A program made the position numbers and the translations under genes. Below the pieces are notes generated by a model. That model ran no database searches and was not told the origin of the DNA. It worked only from the letters and a program-made list of their open reading frames with translations. A stretch of 64,000 nt of DNA from Spirochaetales bacterium (lineage in GTDB: Bacteria > Spirochaetota > Spirochaetia > DSM-2461), in NCBI GenBank assembly GCA_028533045.1, contig JAQQAP010000037.1:186001-250000 (forward strand). Direction: 5' to 3'. Shown here one piece after another: positions 18,739-27,185 of the stretch (its first letter is position 1; the number at the start of each line of letters is the position of its first letter).

Positions 18739-21700
18739 ATGAAGTCATTTAACACATCAATTTTAAATAAATTAACAGTTCTTATTACGGTTTTCTTTTT
18801 TTCCGGTTGTAGTAATTTTCTCACGGAGGCCACCTATCTTTCCAGTCTCGATGAGGTCGAAGAAGATAGCTCTATTGCTGAATTAACAATTAGCGGAGAT
18901 ATTGAAAGCGAGGCTGTAACCAGTGAATCGGAGTTGGAATTTTCTTTAACTTGGTCCGAAGAGGTAAGTGGTTTTACTGAGGATGATATAGAAATCGCAA
19001 ATGCAACACTTTCCAGTCTTACCGGAAGTGGTACAGACTATGTTTTAACTGTGGAGAACGGTTCAGATAGCGATGTTACCATTACGGTCTGTGCCGATGC
19101 TGTTGAAGAAGGAAATGATGAAACCACTTTTAGCTATACCTTTGAAGCCGATGCTTTAACCCTAACGATCACATCCGACCTGGGGAACAGTGTTAACAGT
19201 GAAACTATCCCTCTTACCATTGCGTTTTCCCACTCCGTATCTGATTTTACGGTGGATACTCTTAGCTCAACCGGGGGAAGCTTTAGTAATTTTGATGGCT
19301 CCGATACGGATTATACTGTAGATCTAAATGTGAGTGATGACGGCACATACATAGTTTCCCTTTCCGAAGGGGTTGTCTCATCTGCCATTTATACCGATGT
19401 GGATAATGAATCGGCCAGTTTGGAAATTGAGTATGACGGGACATCTCCGACCGTTGAGATTAGTTCCTCCGTTGCTGAAGCTGATACGACCGGTCTGGAT
19501 GAATTGATCTTTACCATTGCCTTCTCCGAAGAGGTAACAGGTTTTGAACTTGACGATATCACTAGTGAAAACGGAACACTGTCAGGTTTTTCCGGCACCG
19601 ATGATAATTATGAAGTCACTCTAACTCCTAGTGATGACGGGGAGGTAACATTTAGTATTGAAGCTGATGTATGTGAAGACTCCTTTGGAAATCCTAATGA
19701 AGAAGGTGAATTCAGCTTTTCCTATGACTCCTCCCTGGTGGGAGTGACAATTAGTTCCGTAGAAGGTACGGTTACAGCTGAAAGTACTATTGATATGCTC
19801 ATAGAGTTTGACGAAGACGTAACTGGCCTGGACGAAGATGATTTTACCGTAACAAACGGAACAGTTCAGAATCTCGAAGGTTCAGGAACCGATTATACGA
19901 TGGAACTTGTTCCCAGTGATGAGGGAGAAGTTATTCTTTCCCTGGACCAGGGAACGGTTTTTAATGATTCCGATAATGGGAATTCCTATGCCGAATTATC
20001 CCTTACCTATGACAGCGTAGCGCCGGAGACCCCCGAATTTACCTTAACCATGAACAGTAGCGGCACTGAATTAGAGAGCGGTAGTTATTCATCGGAAATA
20101 GTCCTGTTGACCCTGGATACGGATTACTCTGAAGACAGCGGATCAGAACTGAGCTACGAATACACCATAGACGGGGAAAACTTTGCCGATTTTAATGATT
20201 CTGCCTACCTGGCTGACGAAACGACTTACGAAGAGATAAATATCCGCGTTAGCGACGAAGCAGGCAATAGTACTCTGGGAACAGCAGTCACTTCCATAAC
20301 CGTGGACCAAACATCACCGGATAATCCCTCTGTTTCCATTATAACCGATCCGGTCGATGCGGATAATTACACAGCCTTTTCTTTTACCATTAGTGGCGGG
20401 GAAGAGGACTGTACCTACAACTATACTATAAGCGATGAATCATATAACGAACTGACCGGGTATGGAACCTTTACCAGCAGCGATGACTTAACTCTTGAAG
20501 ATATTGATCTAAGCGAACTTGAGGACGGGGAAATAACTGTTCAGGTGTCACAAAGCGATTTAGCCGGAAATACAAGTGGTACCGGATCTGATGATACTGA
20601 TAAGGATACGGTTGTTCCTACTACACCGAGTGTTACCATCTATGATGATAGTGTTTACATTACATCGTCAAACAACGATTCCTTTAGTTTTGAAGTAGAA
20701 GATGGTGAAGCCGGACTCACCTATAACTATACCATTAGCACCGATGGGGGAGATACTTCAATCTCCGATTCCGGTGAATTTGGTGATGACGGAGCGTTTA
20801 CTGTAGAAGATTTGGATATTTCCTCCTTAAGTGACGGGACTCTTACCGTCTCCGTTTATCAAACAGATGATGTGGGTAATGTGAGTTATACCGGTACCGC
20901 TACGGCCACCCTTAACGGAACCGTTGAAAATGATACGGATGTTTCCGTTGATGTAGATGCTGACAATGAGGGCTCCTACACTTTTACCATCTATGGTGAA
21001 GCGGGCGCGTCCTATACTTATACAATTATATCTTCCGGTGGGGGCGATTCCATAACCGGAAGCGGTGATTTTGGGGATGAAGATGAAGTTACGGTTACAG
21101 TAGATCTTTCCGGCTTAGAGGATGGGTATCTTGTCTTTACTGTTACTGTAACAGATGATGATAATAATTCAACCACTGTAAGCGTTGTGGAAAAAAGCTC
21201 CATTGAAGCCTCAACTGATACGGCAGATTTTTCCGATGCCACCGATTCAGTCAGCTTTGACCTTACCGATCATACTTCCCAGACCGTTCCCAGTTCTACG
21301 GAGGGGGAAACGGAAGTTGTTAAGTACGACACCTATGAATTGATCGGCTCCGATTACGACGACACCATTAAATTCAGTGCTTTGGAGGACGGTGAAGAAT
21401 TTACGATTGACGGGGGAGACGGGGAGAATACCATTGATCTGACCAGCTATCCCAGTTATGACATATCCCTTACGGCCGGTGAATATGACGGGGAAAGCCA
21501 GGAAGATGCCGGTACCATAACGGTTACCGTCGATTCTGACAGTGGTGAAACCGCAGTAATCTACTATCAGAATTTCCAGATTCTGGATTTTAGCACTTAC
21601 AACTTTACTGGGAGCCCTCATACCCTTGAATTAGATACATCAGATTCTACTGTTTGGGAATTTAGTGATACCAGTTTTACCCTTTACAATCCCAATTCTA

Positions 21701-22413
21701 CAAATCGTATTGCCCTAATCGAGTTTGCCGGTTCTCTGGATGAAAATTATTCCTTGGATACTTCATTATTGTCCATAGAAGATGACACGGCCACTTACAA
21801 GAACGGCTTTATTATTTTTGACTATCAGGACGAGGATAATTATAAGTTTGTTAGGGCCCATGTAAAGGCTGACAAATGGCAGATTGGTGAGTATATAGAC
21901 GGGTCTTTAACCAATAATAGCTATCTCTCTGAAGATATAAGCGATACAGAATATAACTCTTTGGAACTTATTGTTACGGGAGATGAAGGAATGACAGCTG
22001 AATTATGGTCAGATGGAGAGATGAAGCTGTCCTATGACTTTGACGATGCCCTAAATGACGGTAGGTTTGGTTTAACCAATCAGTTAGCCTATTCTGACTT
22101 TACCATTGATATGACTCCTTCCAACTGGGCTCCTTATGTTATGAGTTATGACGAAACAATCAGTCAAACTGAAGGAGAGGATATGACCCTGGATCTCCTC
22201 TCTGATGCATACGATTATGAGGGCGATAGTCTATCCCTTGAATCGGTAGATACCGCAGGGACCTTAGGGGGGACGATTACCAATAATGAGGATGGAACAG
22301 TGACGTACTCCATGCCCAGTGGTTATACCTATGGTACGGATACCTTTTACTATACCATTTCCGACGGAACCAATACGACAGAAGGAACCATCGAATTTGA
22401 TGTAATTTACTAA
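18739..22413 (+). CDS. Large Ig-like/cadherin-repeat surface lipoprotein
   Basis: This is a 1224-residue, very acidic protein with lipobox FSGC (Cys24). About four tandem Ig-like repeats of the Big_12 type (about 48-420) share patterns such as SEEVSGFTEDDI followed by GTDY. About three longer Ig-like repeats (about 525-805) share a TFTI/YNYTIS core. A D/G-rich segment (about 860-900) looks like the calcium-binding beta-roll of large adhesins. A jelly-roll-like region (about 935-1115) and a C-terminal cadherin-like domain (about 1120-1224, with YTYGTDTFYYTISDG) follow. The many Asp and Glu suggest calcium-dependent folding. It is probably an adhesin or stalk lipoprotein. AGGAGAG precedes the ATG. 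It is translated with the 18166 gene from the sigma-54 promoter. Confidence 0.82.
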   Translation: MKSFNTSILNKLTVLITVFFFSGCSNFLTEATYLSSLDEVEEDSSIAELTISGDIESEAVTSESELEFSLTWSEEVSGFTEDDIEIANATLSSLTGSGTDYVLTVENGSDSDVTITVCADAVEEGNDETTFSYTFEADALTLTITSDLGNSVNSETIPLTIAFSHSVSDFTVDTLSSTGGSFSNFDGSDTDYTVDLNVSDDGTYIVSLSEGVVSSAIYTDVDNESASLEIEYDGTSPTVEISSSVAEADTTGLDELIFTIAFSEEVTGFELDDITSENGTLSGFSGTDDNYEVTLTPSDDGEVTFSIEADVCEDSFGNPNEEGEFSFSYDSSLVGVTISSVEGTVTAESTIDMLIEFDEDVTGLDEDDFTVTNGTVQNLEGSGTDYTMELVPSDEGEVILSLDQGTVFNDSDNGNSYAELSLTYDSVAPETPEFTLTMNSSGTELESGSYSSEIVLLTLDTDYSEDSGSELSYEYTIDGENFADFNDSAYLADETTYEEINIRVSDEAGNSTLGTAVTSITVDQTSPDNPSVSIITDPVDADNYTAFSFTISGGEEDCTYNYTISDESYNELTGYGTFTSSDDLTLEDIDLSELEDGEITVQVSQSDLAGNTSGTGSDDTDKDTVVPTTPSVTIYDDSVYITSSNNDSFSFEVEDGEAGLTYNYTISTDGGDTSISDSGEFGDDGAFTVEDLDISSLSDGTLTVSVYQTDDVGNVSYTGTATATLNGTVENDTDVSVDVDADNEGSYTFTIYGEAGASYTYTIISSGGGDSITGSGDFGDEDEVTVTVDLSGLEDGYLVFTVTVTDDDNNSTTVSVVEKSSIEASTDTADFSDATDSVSFDLTDHTSQTVPSSTEGETEVVKYDTYELIGSDYDDTIKFSALEDGEEFTIDGGDGENTIDLTSYPSYDISLTAGEYDGESQEDAGTITVTVDSDSGETAVIYYQNFQILDFSTYNFTGSPHTLELDTSDSTVWEFSDTSFTLYNPNSTNRIALIEFAGSLDENYSLDTSLLSIEDDTATYKNGFIIFDYQDEDNYKFVRAHVKADKWQIGEYIDGSLTNNSYLSEDISDTEYNSLELIVTGDEGMTAELWSDGEMKLSYDFDDALNDGRFGLTNQLAYSDFTIDMTPSNWAPYVMSYDETISQTEGEDMTLDLLSDAYDYEGDSLSLESVDTAGTLGGTITNNEDGTVTYSMPSGYTYGTDTFYYTISDGTNTTEGTIEFDVIY

Positions 22414-22427
22414 GGAACTTCCTATGA

Positions 22428-22456
22428 TTGACAAGCGCTAGTAAAACTTTTACAAT
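22428..22456 (+). promoter_or_regulatory. Promoter of tRNA-Arg
   Basis: TTGACA (22428-22433), a 17-bp spacer and TACAAT (22451-22456) form a near-consensus housekeeping promoter. It begins 14 bp after the stop of the lipoprotein gene and lies 10 bp before the tRNA. Confidence 0.85.
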
Positions 22457-22466
22457 TTTTTCCACC

Positions 22467-22540
22467 GGTCGACTAGCTCATTTGGATAGAGCGCTTCCCT
22501 CCGGAGGAAGAGGTGGTGGGTTCGAATCCCGCGTCGATCA
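22467..22540 (+). tRNA. tRNA-Arg (anticodon CCG)
   Basis: A complete 74-nt cloverleaf folds by hand. The acceptor GGTCGAC pairs with GTCGATC (one G-U), followed by discriminator A. The D arm is GCTC/GAGC. The anticodon stem CTTCC/GGAAG encloses loop CTCCGGA, so the anticodon is CCG, reading CGG. The T arm GTGGG/CCCGC has loop TTCGAAT. CCA is not encoded. It has its own promoter and terminator. The AT-rich accessory stretch begins just downstream, so this gene may have been an integration site. Confidence 0.97.
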
Positions 22541-22544
22541 CTCG

Positions 22545-22575
22545 CAGGCTCCCAATCGGGAGCCTGATTTATTTA
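22545..22575 (+). terminator. Terminator of tRNA-Arg
   Basis: CAGGCTCCC and GGGAGCCTG form a perfect 9-bp stem with loop AATC, followed by a T-rich ATTTATTTAT. The right arm overlaps a second perfect hairpin, CCTGATTTA with TAAATCAGG (22563-22584), so the two are mutually exclusive. Confidence 0.85.
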
Positions 22576-22610
22576 TAAATCAGGATTCGATCCGAAGTGA
22601 ACGCCGACCC

Positions 22611-22937
22611 GTGGGAGGCATCGATATTCAGTGGAATAGGGAAGGCCCTTATACCGAGTTTGAACATGATGGTATCCGTTTTTCCATGTATGAACGGAAA
22701 AGACTACCAGCTCTTCTTGGAAGAAGACCTTCTTTTACTACGGGTATAAATGGGACATTCGAATTAGCAATAAATGTTGGAGCGCCAGAGAATGTTGATT
22801 CCTTCCATCAAAAATTGGTGAAAAACGGGGCTGAAGAAGTCTATGTCCCGAGAAACGAACCTTGGAAAATGCGTTCTTCAATGATTGCTGATCCCGAAGG
22901 TAATCTAATCGAAATTGCTTCTGACTTCTGGGAATAG
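22611..22937 (+). pseudogene. VOC (glyoxalase/bleomycin-resistance) gene lacking its 5' end
   Basis: From about 22617 the frame reads like the C-terminal four-fifths of a VOC-family protein: IQWNREGPYTEFEHDG, ERKRLPALLGR, and the terminal metal-site segment ADPEGNLIEIASDFW. The usual first 25 or so residues, including the first metal ligand and the FYRDxLG segment, are missing. The frame instead continues back into the tRNA terminator. No suitable start codon exists except a GTG at 22611 without a ribosome site. The break lies within about 50 bp of the tRNA, as expected for a deletion or insertion scar. It is probably non-functional. Confidence 0.72.
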
Positions 22938-23068
22938 ACTGATATTGGAAATATGGGAGGAGCTATGGATAAATATCGTCTTATGCTCAACTTCGCTTAG
23001 GGCTTCGCCTAATTTAGCACTTCGTGGTAAACTACTTATATTGTCGGAACGGTATAAGAAAATAGTAT

Positions 23069-23758
23069 ATGAATGTTGTATTGATATCTGCTGAAACAGA
23101 ATGGAAGATTGTTAAAGAATATTTCAATTATTCAAACCTTCTCGAATCTCCTTTTGGTGAATATTTCTTTATCGATGATTTTGTTAAAGCTGATGAGAAA
23201 ACAGTTCTTTTTCATGGAGGTTGGGGAAAAGTAAATTCTGCTGGTTCAACTCAATATGCGATTGATAAGTTTAATCCAGATATAATCATAAATATTGGGT
23301 CATGTGGTGGCTTTGATGAACTTGTTTCCAGAGGGGATATTGTTCTTGCTGAGAAAACAGTTATTTATGATATCTATGAAAAAATGTTTGATCCTGTCGA
23401 AGCTGTAAATGAATTTACAAGTATCATTGATTTGAATTGGTTAAAAGAACCTTTTCCCATTGAAGTAACACGTTCATTGTTAATTTCAGGAGATAGTGAT
23501 CTTGATCCCAAGAGTATTGCTGATTTTAAAATCAGATATTCAGCAATAGCTGGGGATTGGGAATCAGGAGCTATTGCACACATTTGCAAATTGAACAATG
23601 TCCGCTGTTTAATCCTAAAAGGTGTATCAGATATTGTTAGCGAAGAAACTGGAGAGGCTTACAGGAATCCTCAATTATTCGTTAATCAAGTGAACGATAT
23701 AATGAAAATCTTAATCGATTCGCTTCCTGCCTGGTTTAATATGTTTTACAAGAATTAA
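23069..23758 (+). CDS. MTA/SAH-nucleosidase-like protein
   Basis: This is a 229-residue protein of the nucleoside phosphorylase superfamily, close in length to the 232 of E. coli MTA/SAH nucleosidase. It keeps the fold landmarks: an NIGSCGG loop near residue 78, GDWESGAIAH (the glutamate region that binds ribose) near 168, and the catalytic Asp in KGVSD near 197. The substrate could be methylthioadenosine, S-adenosylhomocysteine or another nucleoside. The gene is AT-rich and has no clear ribosome site. It is followed within 10 bp by a Nudix gene and then a HAD phosphatase. This trio fits nucleotide clean-up or salvage in an accessory region. Confidence 0.8.
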   Translation: MNVVLISAETEWKIVKEYFNYSNLLESPFGEYFFIDDFVKADEKTVLFHGGWGKVNSAGSTQYAIDKFNPDIIINIGSCGGFDELVSRGDIVLAEKTVIYDIYEKMFDPVEAVNEFTSIIDLNWLKEPFPIEVTRSLLISGDSDLDPKSIADFKIRYSAIAGDWESGAIAHICKLNNVRCLILKGVSDIVSEETGEAYRNPQLFVNQVNDIMKILIDSLPAWFNMFYKN

Positions 23759-23767
23759 GGATATATC

Positions 23768-24210
23768 ATGCCAAAAAGTTTCAATTATGTGGTGCAAGTA
23801 TCATCATATTTAAAGACCAAAAAGTATTATTACAGAGACGAAGAGATCATAATTGTTGGGGATACCATGGTGGAGCCGTAGAACTTGGAGAAGTTGTTGA
23901 GGACGCTGCCAAAAGAGAACTTTTAGAAGAAACGGGGCTAAATGCTCATAGCATTACATTATACGGTGTCTTTTCAGGTAAAGAGCAATATCATGTCTAT
24001 CCAGATGGTAACGAAGCTTACATCATTGATATTGTGTATATCTGTAACGATTTTTCTGGAACCATCGAAAATCAAGAATCAGAAGTAAGTGAACTTGAAT
24101 GGTTTCATATGAATGACCTCCCAGAAAATCTAAGTCCTCCTGTAAAATCTCCACTTTTAAAGTTTTGCTCTGAACAACTACAAGGTGGTTTAGTATACAT
24201 GTATGTTTAA
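23768..24210 (+). pseudogene. Nudix hydrolase with a frameshift in an A-tract at its start
   Basis: The ATG at 23768 opens a short frame that stops at 23879, but the frame two bases over encodes a complete Nudix protein to the TAA at 24208. That frame has CGASIIIF, then a perfect Nudix box (GGAVELGE through REL, LEE, TGL), and ends GGLVYMYV. It has no start codon of its own. One extra A in the run of five after ATGCC would restore a protein of about 147 residues beginning MPKKFQLCGAS. It may be a recent pseudogene, a slippage-controlled gene or a sequencing error. The end overlaps the HAD gene by 8 bp, so the operon organisation is preserved. Confidence 0.85.
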
Positions 24211-24922
24211 AAATATAATATGGGATTTTGATGGGACATTATTTGATACATACTCTGCTCAAACTTCGCTATTATCTAAAATAGTTTTGGATGAATATAA
24301 CCTAACTATTACAAAGGAAACAATTCGAGCGTTCACAACAAACAGTTTCGATTTTGCTCTTAAAGAAATTGCCAATATAGTCAATGTGGAATTTGAAGAG
24401 ATTAAAAACCATTTTATAAGTTCTTATCCCCTTGTATCACTTGATGATGAATTTCCCTATACCTATGCATATGAGCTATGCTCAATGGTGCGTAATTCAG
24501 GTGGTAAAAATATGATAAATACACATCGAGGGAAAGAACGACTTTTTTTATTACTGAGATATTACAACATGTTTGAGTTGTTCTCAGATATTATCACAGC
24601 TGATGATGATTTCCCTCGAAAACCAGATCCAACATCTTTTAATACATTGATTGATCGAAATGGTCTCAATGTTGGGGAGACCCTTGTCATTGGCGATCGT
24701 GAGTTGGATATACTGGGAGGCCAAAATGCAGGACTTCAAACTTACTTTTTTAACTCTAACAACCTTGATATTGAAAAAGTAAAAAGTGATTTTATGGGAG
24801 ATAACTTGGAAGGTGTAGTTCAATTGAAGAGAGGTTGCTCGCTGACGCCGAGAACAACACCTAAAAGCTATTTATGGGGTTACGAACTTCGTCCTTCACC
24901 CAAATTGCCTTTGACAGTTTAG
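24203..24922 (+). CDS. HAD-superfamily phosphatase (Gph-like)
   Basis: This is a 239-residue haloacid-dehalogenase-type hydrolase. Motif I is DFDGT (residues 9-13, nucleophile Asp9). A helical cap follows. Motif II is around the Thr of INTHR, motif III the Lys in RKPDP, and motif IV GDRELD. These match phosphoglycolate-phosphatase-like enzymes that hydrolyse small phosphomonoesters. The substrate is unknown. The last 35 or so residues (from QLKRGCSL) do not look like the family and may be read-through into foreign DNA at a junction. It overlaps the frameshifted Nudix gene. Confidence 0.82.
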   Translation: MFKNIIWDFDGTLFDTYSAQTSLLSKIVLDEYNLTITKETIRAFTTNSFDFALKEIANIVNVEFEEIKNHFISSYPLVSLDDEFPYTYAYELCSMVRNSGGKNMINTHRGKERLFLLLRYYNMFELFSDIITADDDFPRKPDPTSFNTLIDRNGLNVGETLVIGDRELDILGGQNAGLQTYFFNSNNLDIEKVKSDFMGDNLEGVVQLKRGCSLTPRTTPKSYLWGYELRPSPKLPLTV

Positions 24923-25031
24923 AAGAGTAGGCATATACTTTTTCCTGTATTTATCAACCCCTAAAGGGGTACCAGGCAACTTCGGTATATTGCTGAAACG
25001 TTAGATAAAATTTGTTTTTTAAGGATATTTT

Positions 25032-25472
25032 ATGGGAGTCGTATGCATTTATTCTGCACCTGATCATTTCAATGCATTATCAGCAAGAGAAATACTTGAG
25101 GCCAATGATATTATCACACTATTTCCAACGGAATATTCATCAATGACAGGATCAACTTCTTTCATTATGGGAAAATACCGACTTCAGGTAAATGAAATTG
25201 ATGCGGAAAAAGCCATTGATATTCTGAAAGCTAATGGTTTTATTGAAGCTGAGAATGTTTTTATTGATCCTAATGAAACAAAAGAACCATATTGTGACAG
25301 ATGCCCATTATGCAAAAGTCAGAATATAGAGTCAGTTGAAAAAGATAGATACATACTTAATTATTTTGTTTCATTATTCTCAGGAAATGAAAAAAGATTT
25401 TACTATCTTAAGTATACGTGCAATCAGTGTAATTTTAACTGGAAACGGCCTCAAATTAGCAACAACACTTAA
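25032..25472 (+). CDS. DUF2007-like domain plus zinc ribbon
   Basis: This is a 146-residue protein. The first 75 or so residues resemble the DUF2007 putative signal-transducing domain (IYSAPDHFNALSAREILEANDI, then VNEIDAEKAIDILKANGF). A four-cysteine zinc ribbon follows (CDRCPLC then CNQC). The role of the family is not known. AAGGA lies 8 nt before the ATG. The leader upstream contains GTTAGAT and a CCCC/GGGG hairpin. The gene stands alone in the AT-rich region and codon use is AT-biased like its neighbours. Confidence 0.7.
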   Translation: MGVVCIYSAPDHFNALSAREILEANDIITLFPTEYSSMTGSTSFIMGKYRLQVNEIDAEKAIDILKANGFIEAENVFIDPNETKEPYCDRCPLCKSQNIESVEKDRYILNYFVSLFSGNEKRFYYLKYTCNQCNFNWKRPQISNNT

Positions 25473-25635
25473 ATGCTATTCATGCGGTACGCCACCCAAT
25501 CGGCTTCTGTAGCTTTACGAATCATGATTAAGATTTTAGCATGGGAAGAGGGTGGTGGCTATGGGAATATTCGTGAATGCCGCATTCTTTGTTTATTACT
25601 ATTTCTTGTTTACTAATATCATTCGCTTTGTTCGG
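25473..25635. other. Intergenic stretch between convergent accessory genes
   Basis: This is 163 bp with no open frame of note and no convincing terminator. It contains short partial inverted repeats (GCCACC and GGTGGC, about 60 bp apart). I can assign no function. Confidence 0.4.
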
Positions 25636-26037
25636 TCATCTTAAAATCCCAAAATACCTTCCAATCTGCTCCCTCACACCAGGGTAGAAATCATACTTTT
25701 TAAAATCATCAGCAGTAATCTCACAATACTCTTCCACCTCTGACGGATCATGGCAGATGGAATCAAAATCACATTGGCCTTTGATGATAAAAACGATATC
25801 CCTCTTACAGTCCCGATAGACAATGTCAGTATATAGATTTTCAAGATTTGAGATTTCAATACCTAATTCCTCTCTCATCTCTCGGCGGATGGTATCTTCT
25901 GCCGTTTCTAGATCCTCCATGGCACCACCAGGGATCTCCCAATACCCTGGGTATCTCTTTTTGGTAATGGATCTTTTCTGAATGAGGATTTTATCGTTAC
26001 GATAGAGGAAGATGGTACAGCCAACTGTTGTGTTCAT
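25636..26037 (-). CDS. Nudix hydrolase
   Basis: This is a 133-residue Nudix protein. The box GGAMEDLETAEDTIRREMREELGI matches the GX5EX7REUXEEXGU pattern in full. QKRSITKKRYPGYWEIPGG upstream resembles MutT-like and isopentenyl-diphosphate-isomerase-like members. The substrate is unknown. A GTG 9 bp upstream is in frame, but I chose the ATG at 26037 because AGGTGA lies 5 nt before it. The start is 1 bp from the stop of the upstream membrane-protein gene, so they are co-transcribed. Confidence 0.85.
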   Translation of the reverse strand: MNTTVGCTIFLYRNDKILIQKRSITKKRYPGYWEIPGGAMEDLETAEDTIRREMREELGIEISNLENLYTDIVYRDCKRDIVFIIKGQCDFDSICHDPSEVEEYCEITADDFKKYDFYPGVREQIGRYFGILR

Positions 26038-26038
26038 G

Positions 26039-27112
26039 TTATTCACCTGTATCTGTAATTGTAGATTTTAGGAAGTTATAGTTTTCATCCACAAATGATA
26101 ATCTTAATCTCCTTACTATTAGATCCCCTGTATTTGTATAGATATCATAATAAAAGAAACCTTCAATTAGATCATATTCATCTGTTTCGTCATTCAAGGC
26201 ATATTGAACGATATATCTAATTTTGGATTTTTTTTCATTAAGAGAAAAATCCTGATTTTCATTTTGAAGTTTTGTTTTAACTGGTAAAGGATTATTGCTA
26301 TCTGTAGGGTATGAATTAAAATATGTAGAACCGATTTTAAAATTTTCTTTATTAGAAAGTATATCTTGGATTTTAGTATCAAGTTTAAGAAGGTTATCAT
26401 TACTATTATCTTCAAAAGTTGTTAGGTATAAATCGATTGGGATATAGAAATCAAAGTAAAAAGATTCGTTATCAGTAACCAGCAAAGGCCAATCATTTTC
26501 CGTATATTTATCTCTATTTAATTTTCTAAACTCAAAGAAGGGGTTTTCGAATAATAATTCTCTATTTGTCGTGTTTTCTACAATCTGAGACGGCTGTTTT
26601 AATAGAGAATTTAGGTCACCCGTATTTCTTTTGTAGCTTATGAATGCAATTGTAAATATAAGTACCGTCACAAGAATCAATGAGATTACCTTTTCGACAA
26701 TGTAATTTTTCCTTTTATTGTTGAGTAGGACGATTAGAGTCGCTAACAGTATAAAACCAATAACTGCAAAGAAACGTGGATAATTATACCAAAGCCAAGA
26801 TATAAACCCTCCCGTATTCGAAAGTATAACTGTGAAACAGAGGATTTTTGAAAGCTTTATTGGTAATATCATAGATAAAACTAAGACCAGGGTTAAATAA
26901 CCTAAACAGATTATTATTAGGCTAAAATGACTCATTCCCATGAAGTGATGGAGGAATTTATTGCCCTCCCTTACCATAGAATAAATACCGGCCCAATAAC
27001 CCTCATATTGGTGCATTGTAGTAACAAAATAATCTGCAATACAAATAGTAGCAGCTGTTAGAAAGAGAGATAGTCTTTCATGGAAATTATTAACACGGCT
27101 TATGATATTCAT
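26039..27112 (-). CDS. Membrane protein of unknown function
   Basis: This is a 357-residue protein, AT-rich, with five predicted hydrophobic segments (about 13-31, 57-80, 84-108, 111-128, 137-158). A soluble C-terminal domain of about 190 residues (from SYKRNTG) is rich in Asn, Asp and Lys and likely extracytoplasmic. I recognise no family. TAAAAT lies exactly 6 nt before the ATG, with TTCCCA 17 bp further up and no Shine-Dalgarno, so the mRNA may be leaderless. It is followed by the Nudix gene. Confidence 0.65.
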   Translation of the reverse strand: MNIISRVNNFHERLSLFLTAATICIADYFVTTMHQYEGYWAGIYSMVREGNKFLHHFMGMSHFSLIIICLGYLTLVLVLSMILPIKLSKILCFTVILSNTGGFISWLWYNYPRFFAVIGFILLATLIVLLNNKRKNYIVEKVISLILVTVLIFTIAFISYKRNTGDLNSLLKQPSQIVENTTNRELLFENPFFEFRKLNRDKYTENDWPLLVTDNESFYFDFYIPIDLYLTTFEDNSNDNLLKLDTKIQDILSNKENFKIGSTYFNSYPTDSNNPLPVKTKLQNENQDFSLNEKKSKIRYIVQYALNDETDEYDLIEGFFYYDIYTNTGDLIVRRLRLSFVDENYNFLKSTITDTGE

Positions 27113-27185
27113 AATAAGATTTTATCATGGTTAGATTTTTATGGGAACAGTTGTTTATATAAGAAGGTTTATAATTGTAGCAGAT

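Noticed and set aside
18841..21200. Repetitive DNA in the large lipoprotein gene, considered as a CRISPR or tandem DNA repeat
   Set aside because: The repeats are diverged protein-domain repeats in one open frame, with no constant repeat and spacer pattern.
22428..22610. Continuous reading frame through the tRNA-Arg gene into the VOC remnant
   Set aside because: The first 60 codons translate a tRNA and its terminator, so no such fusion protein is expected.
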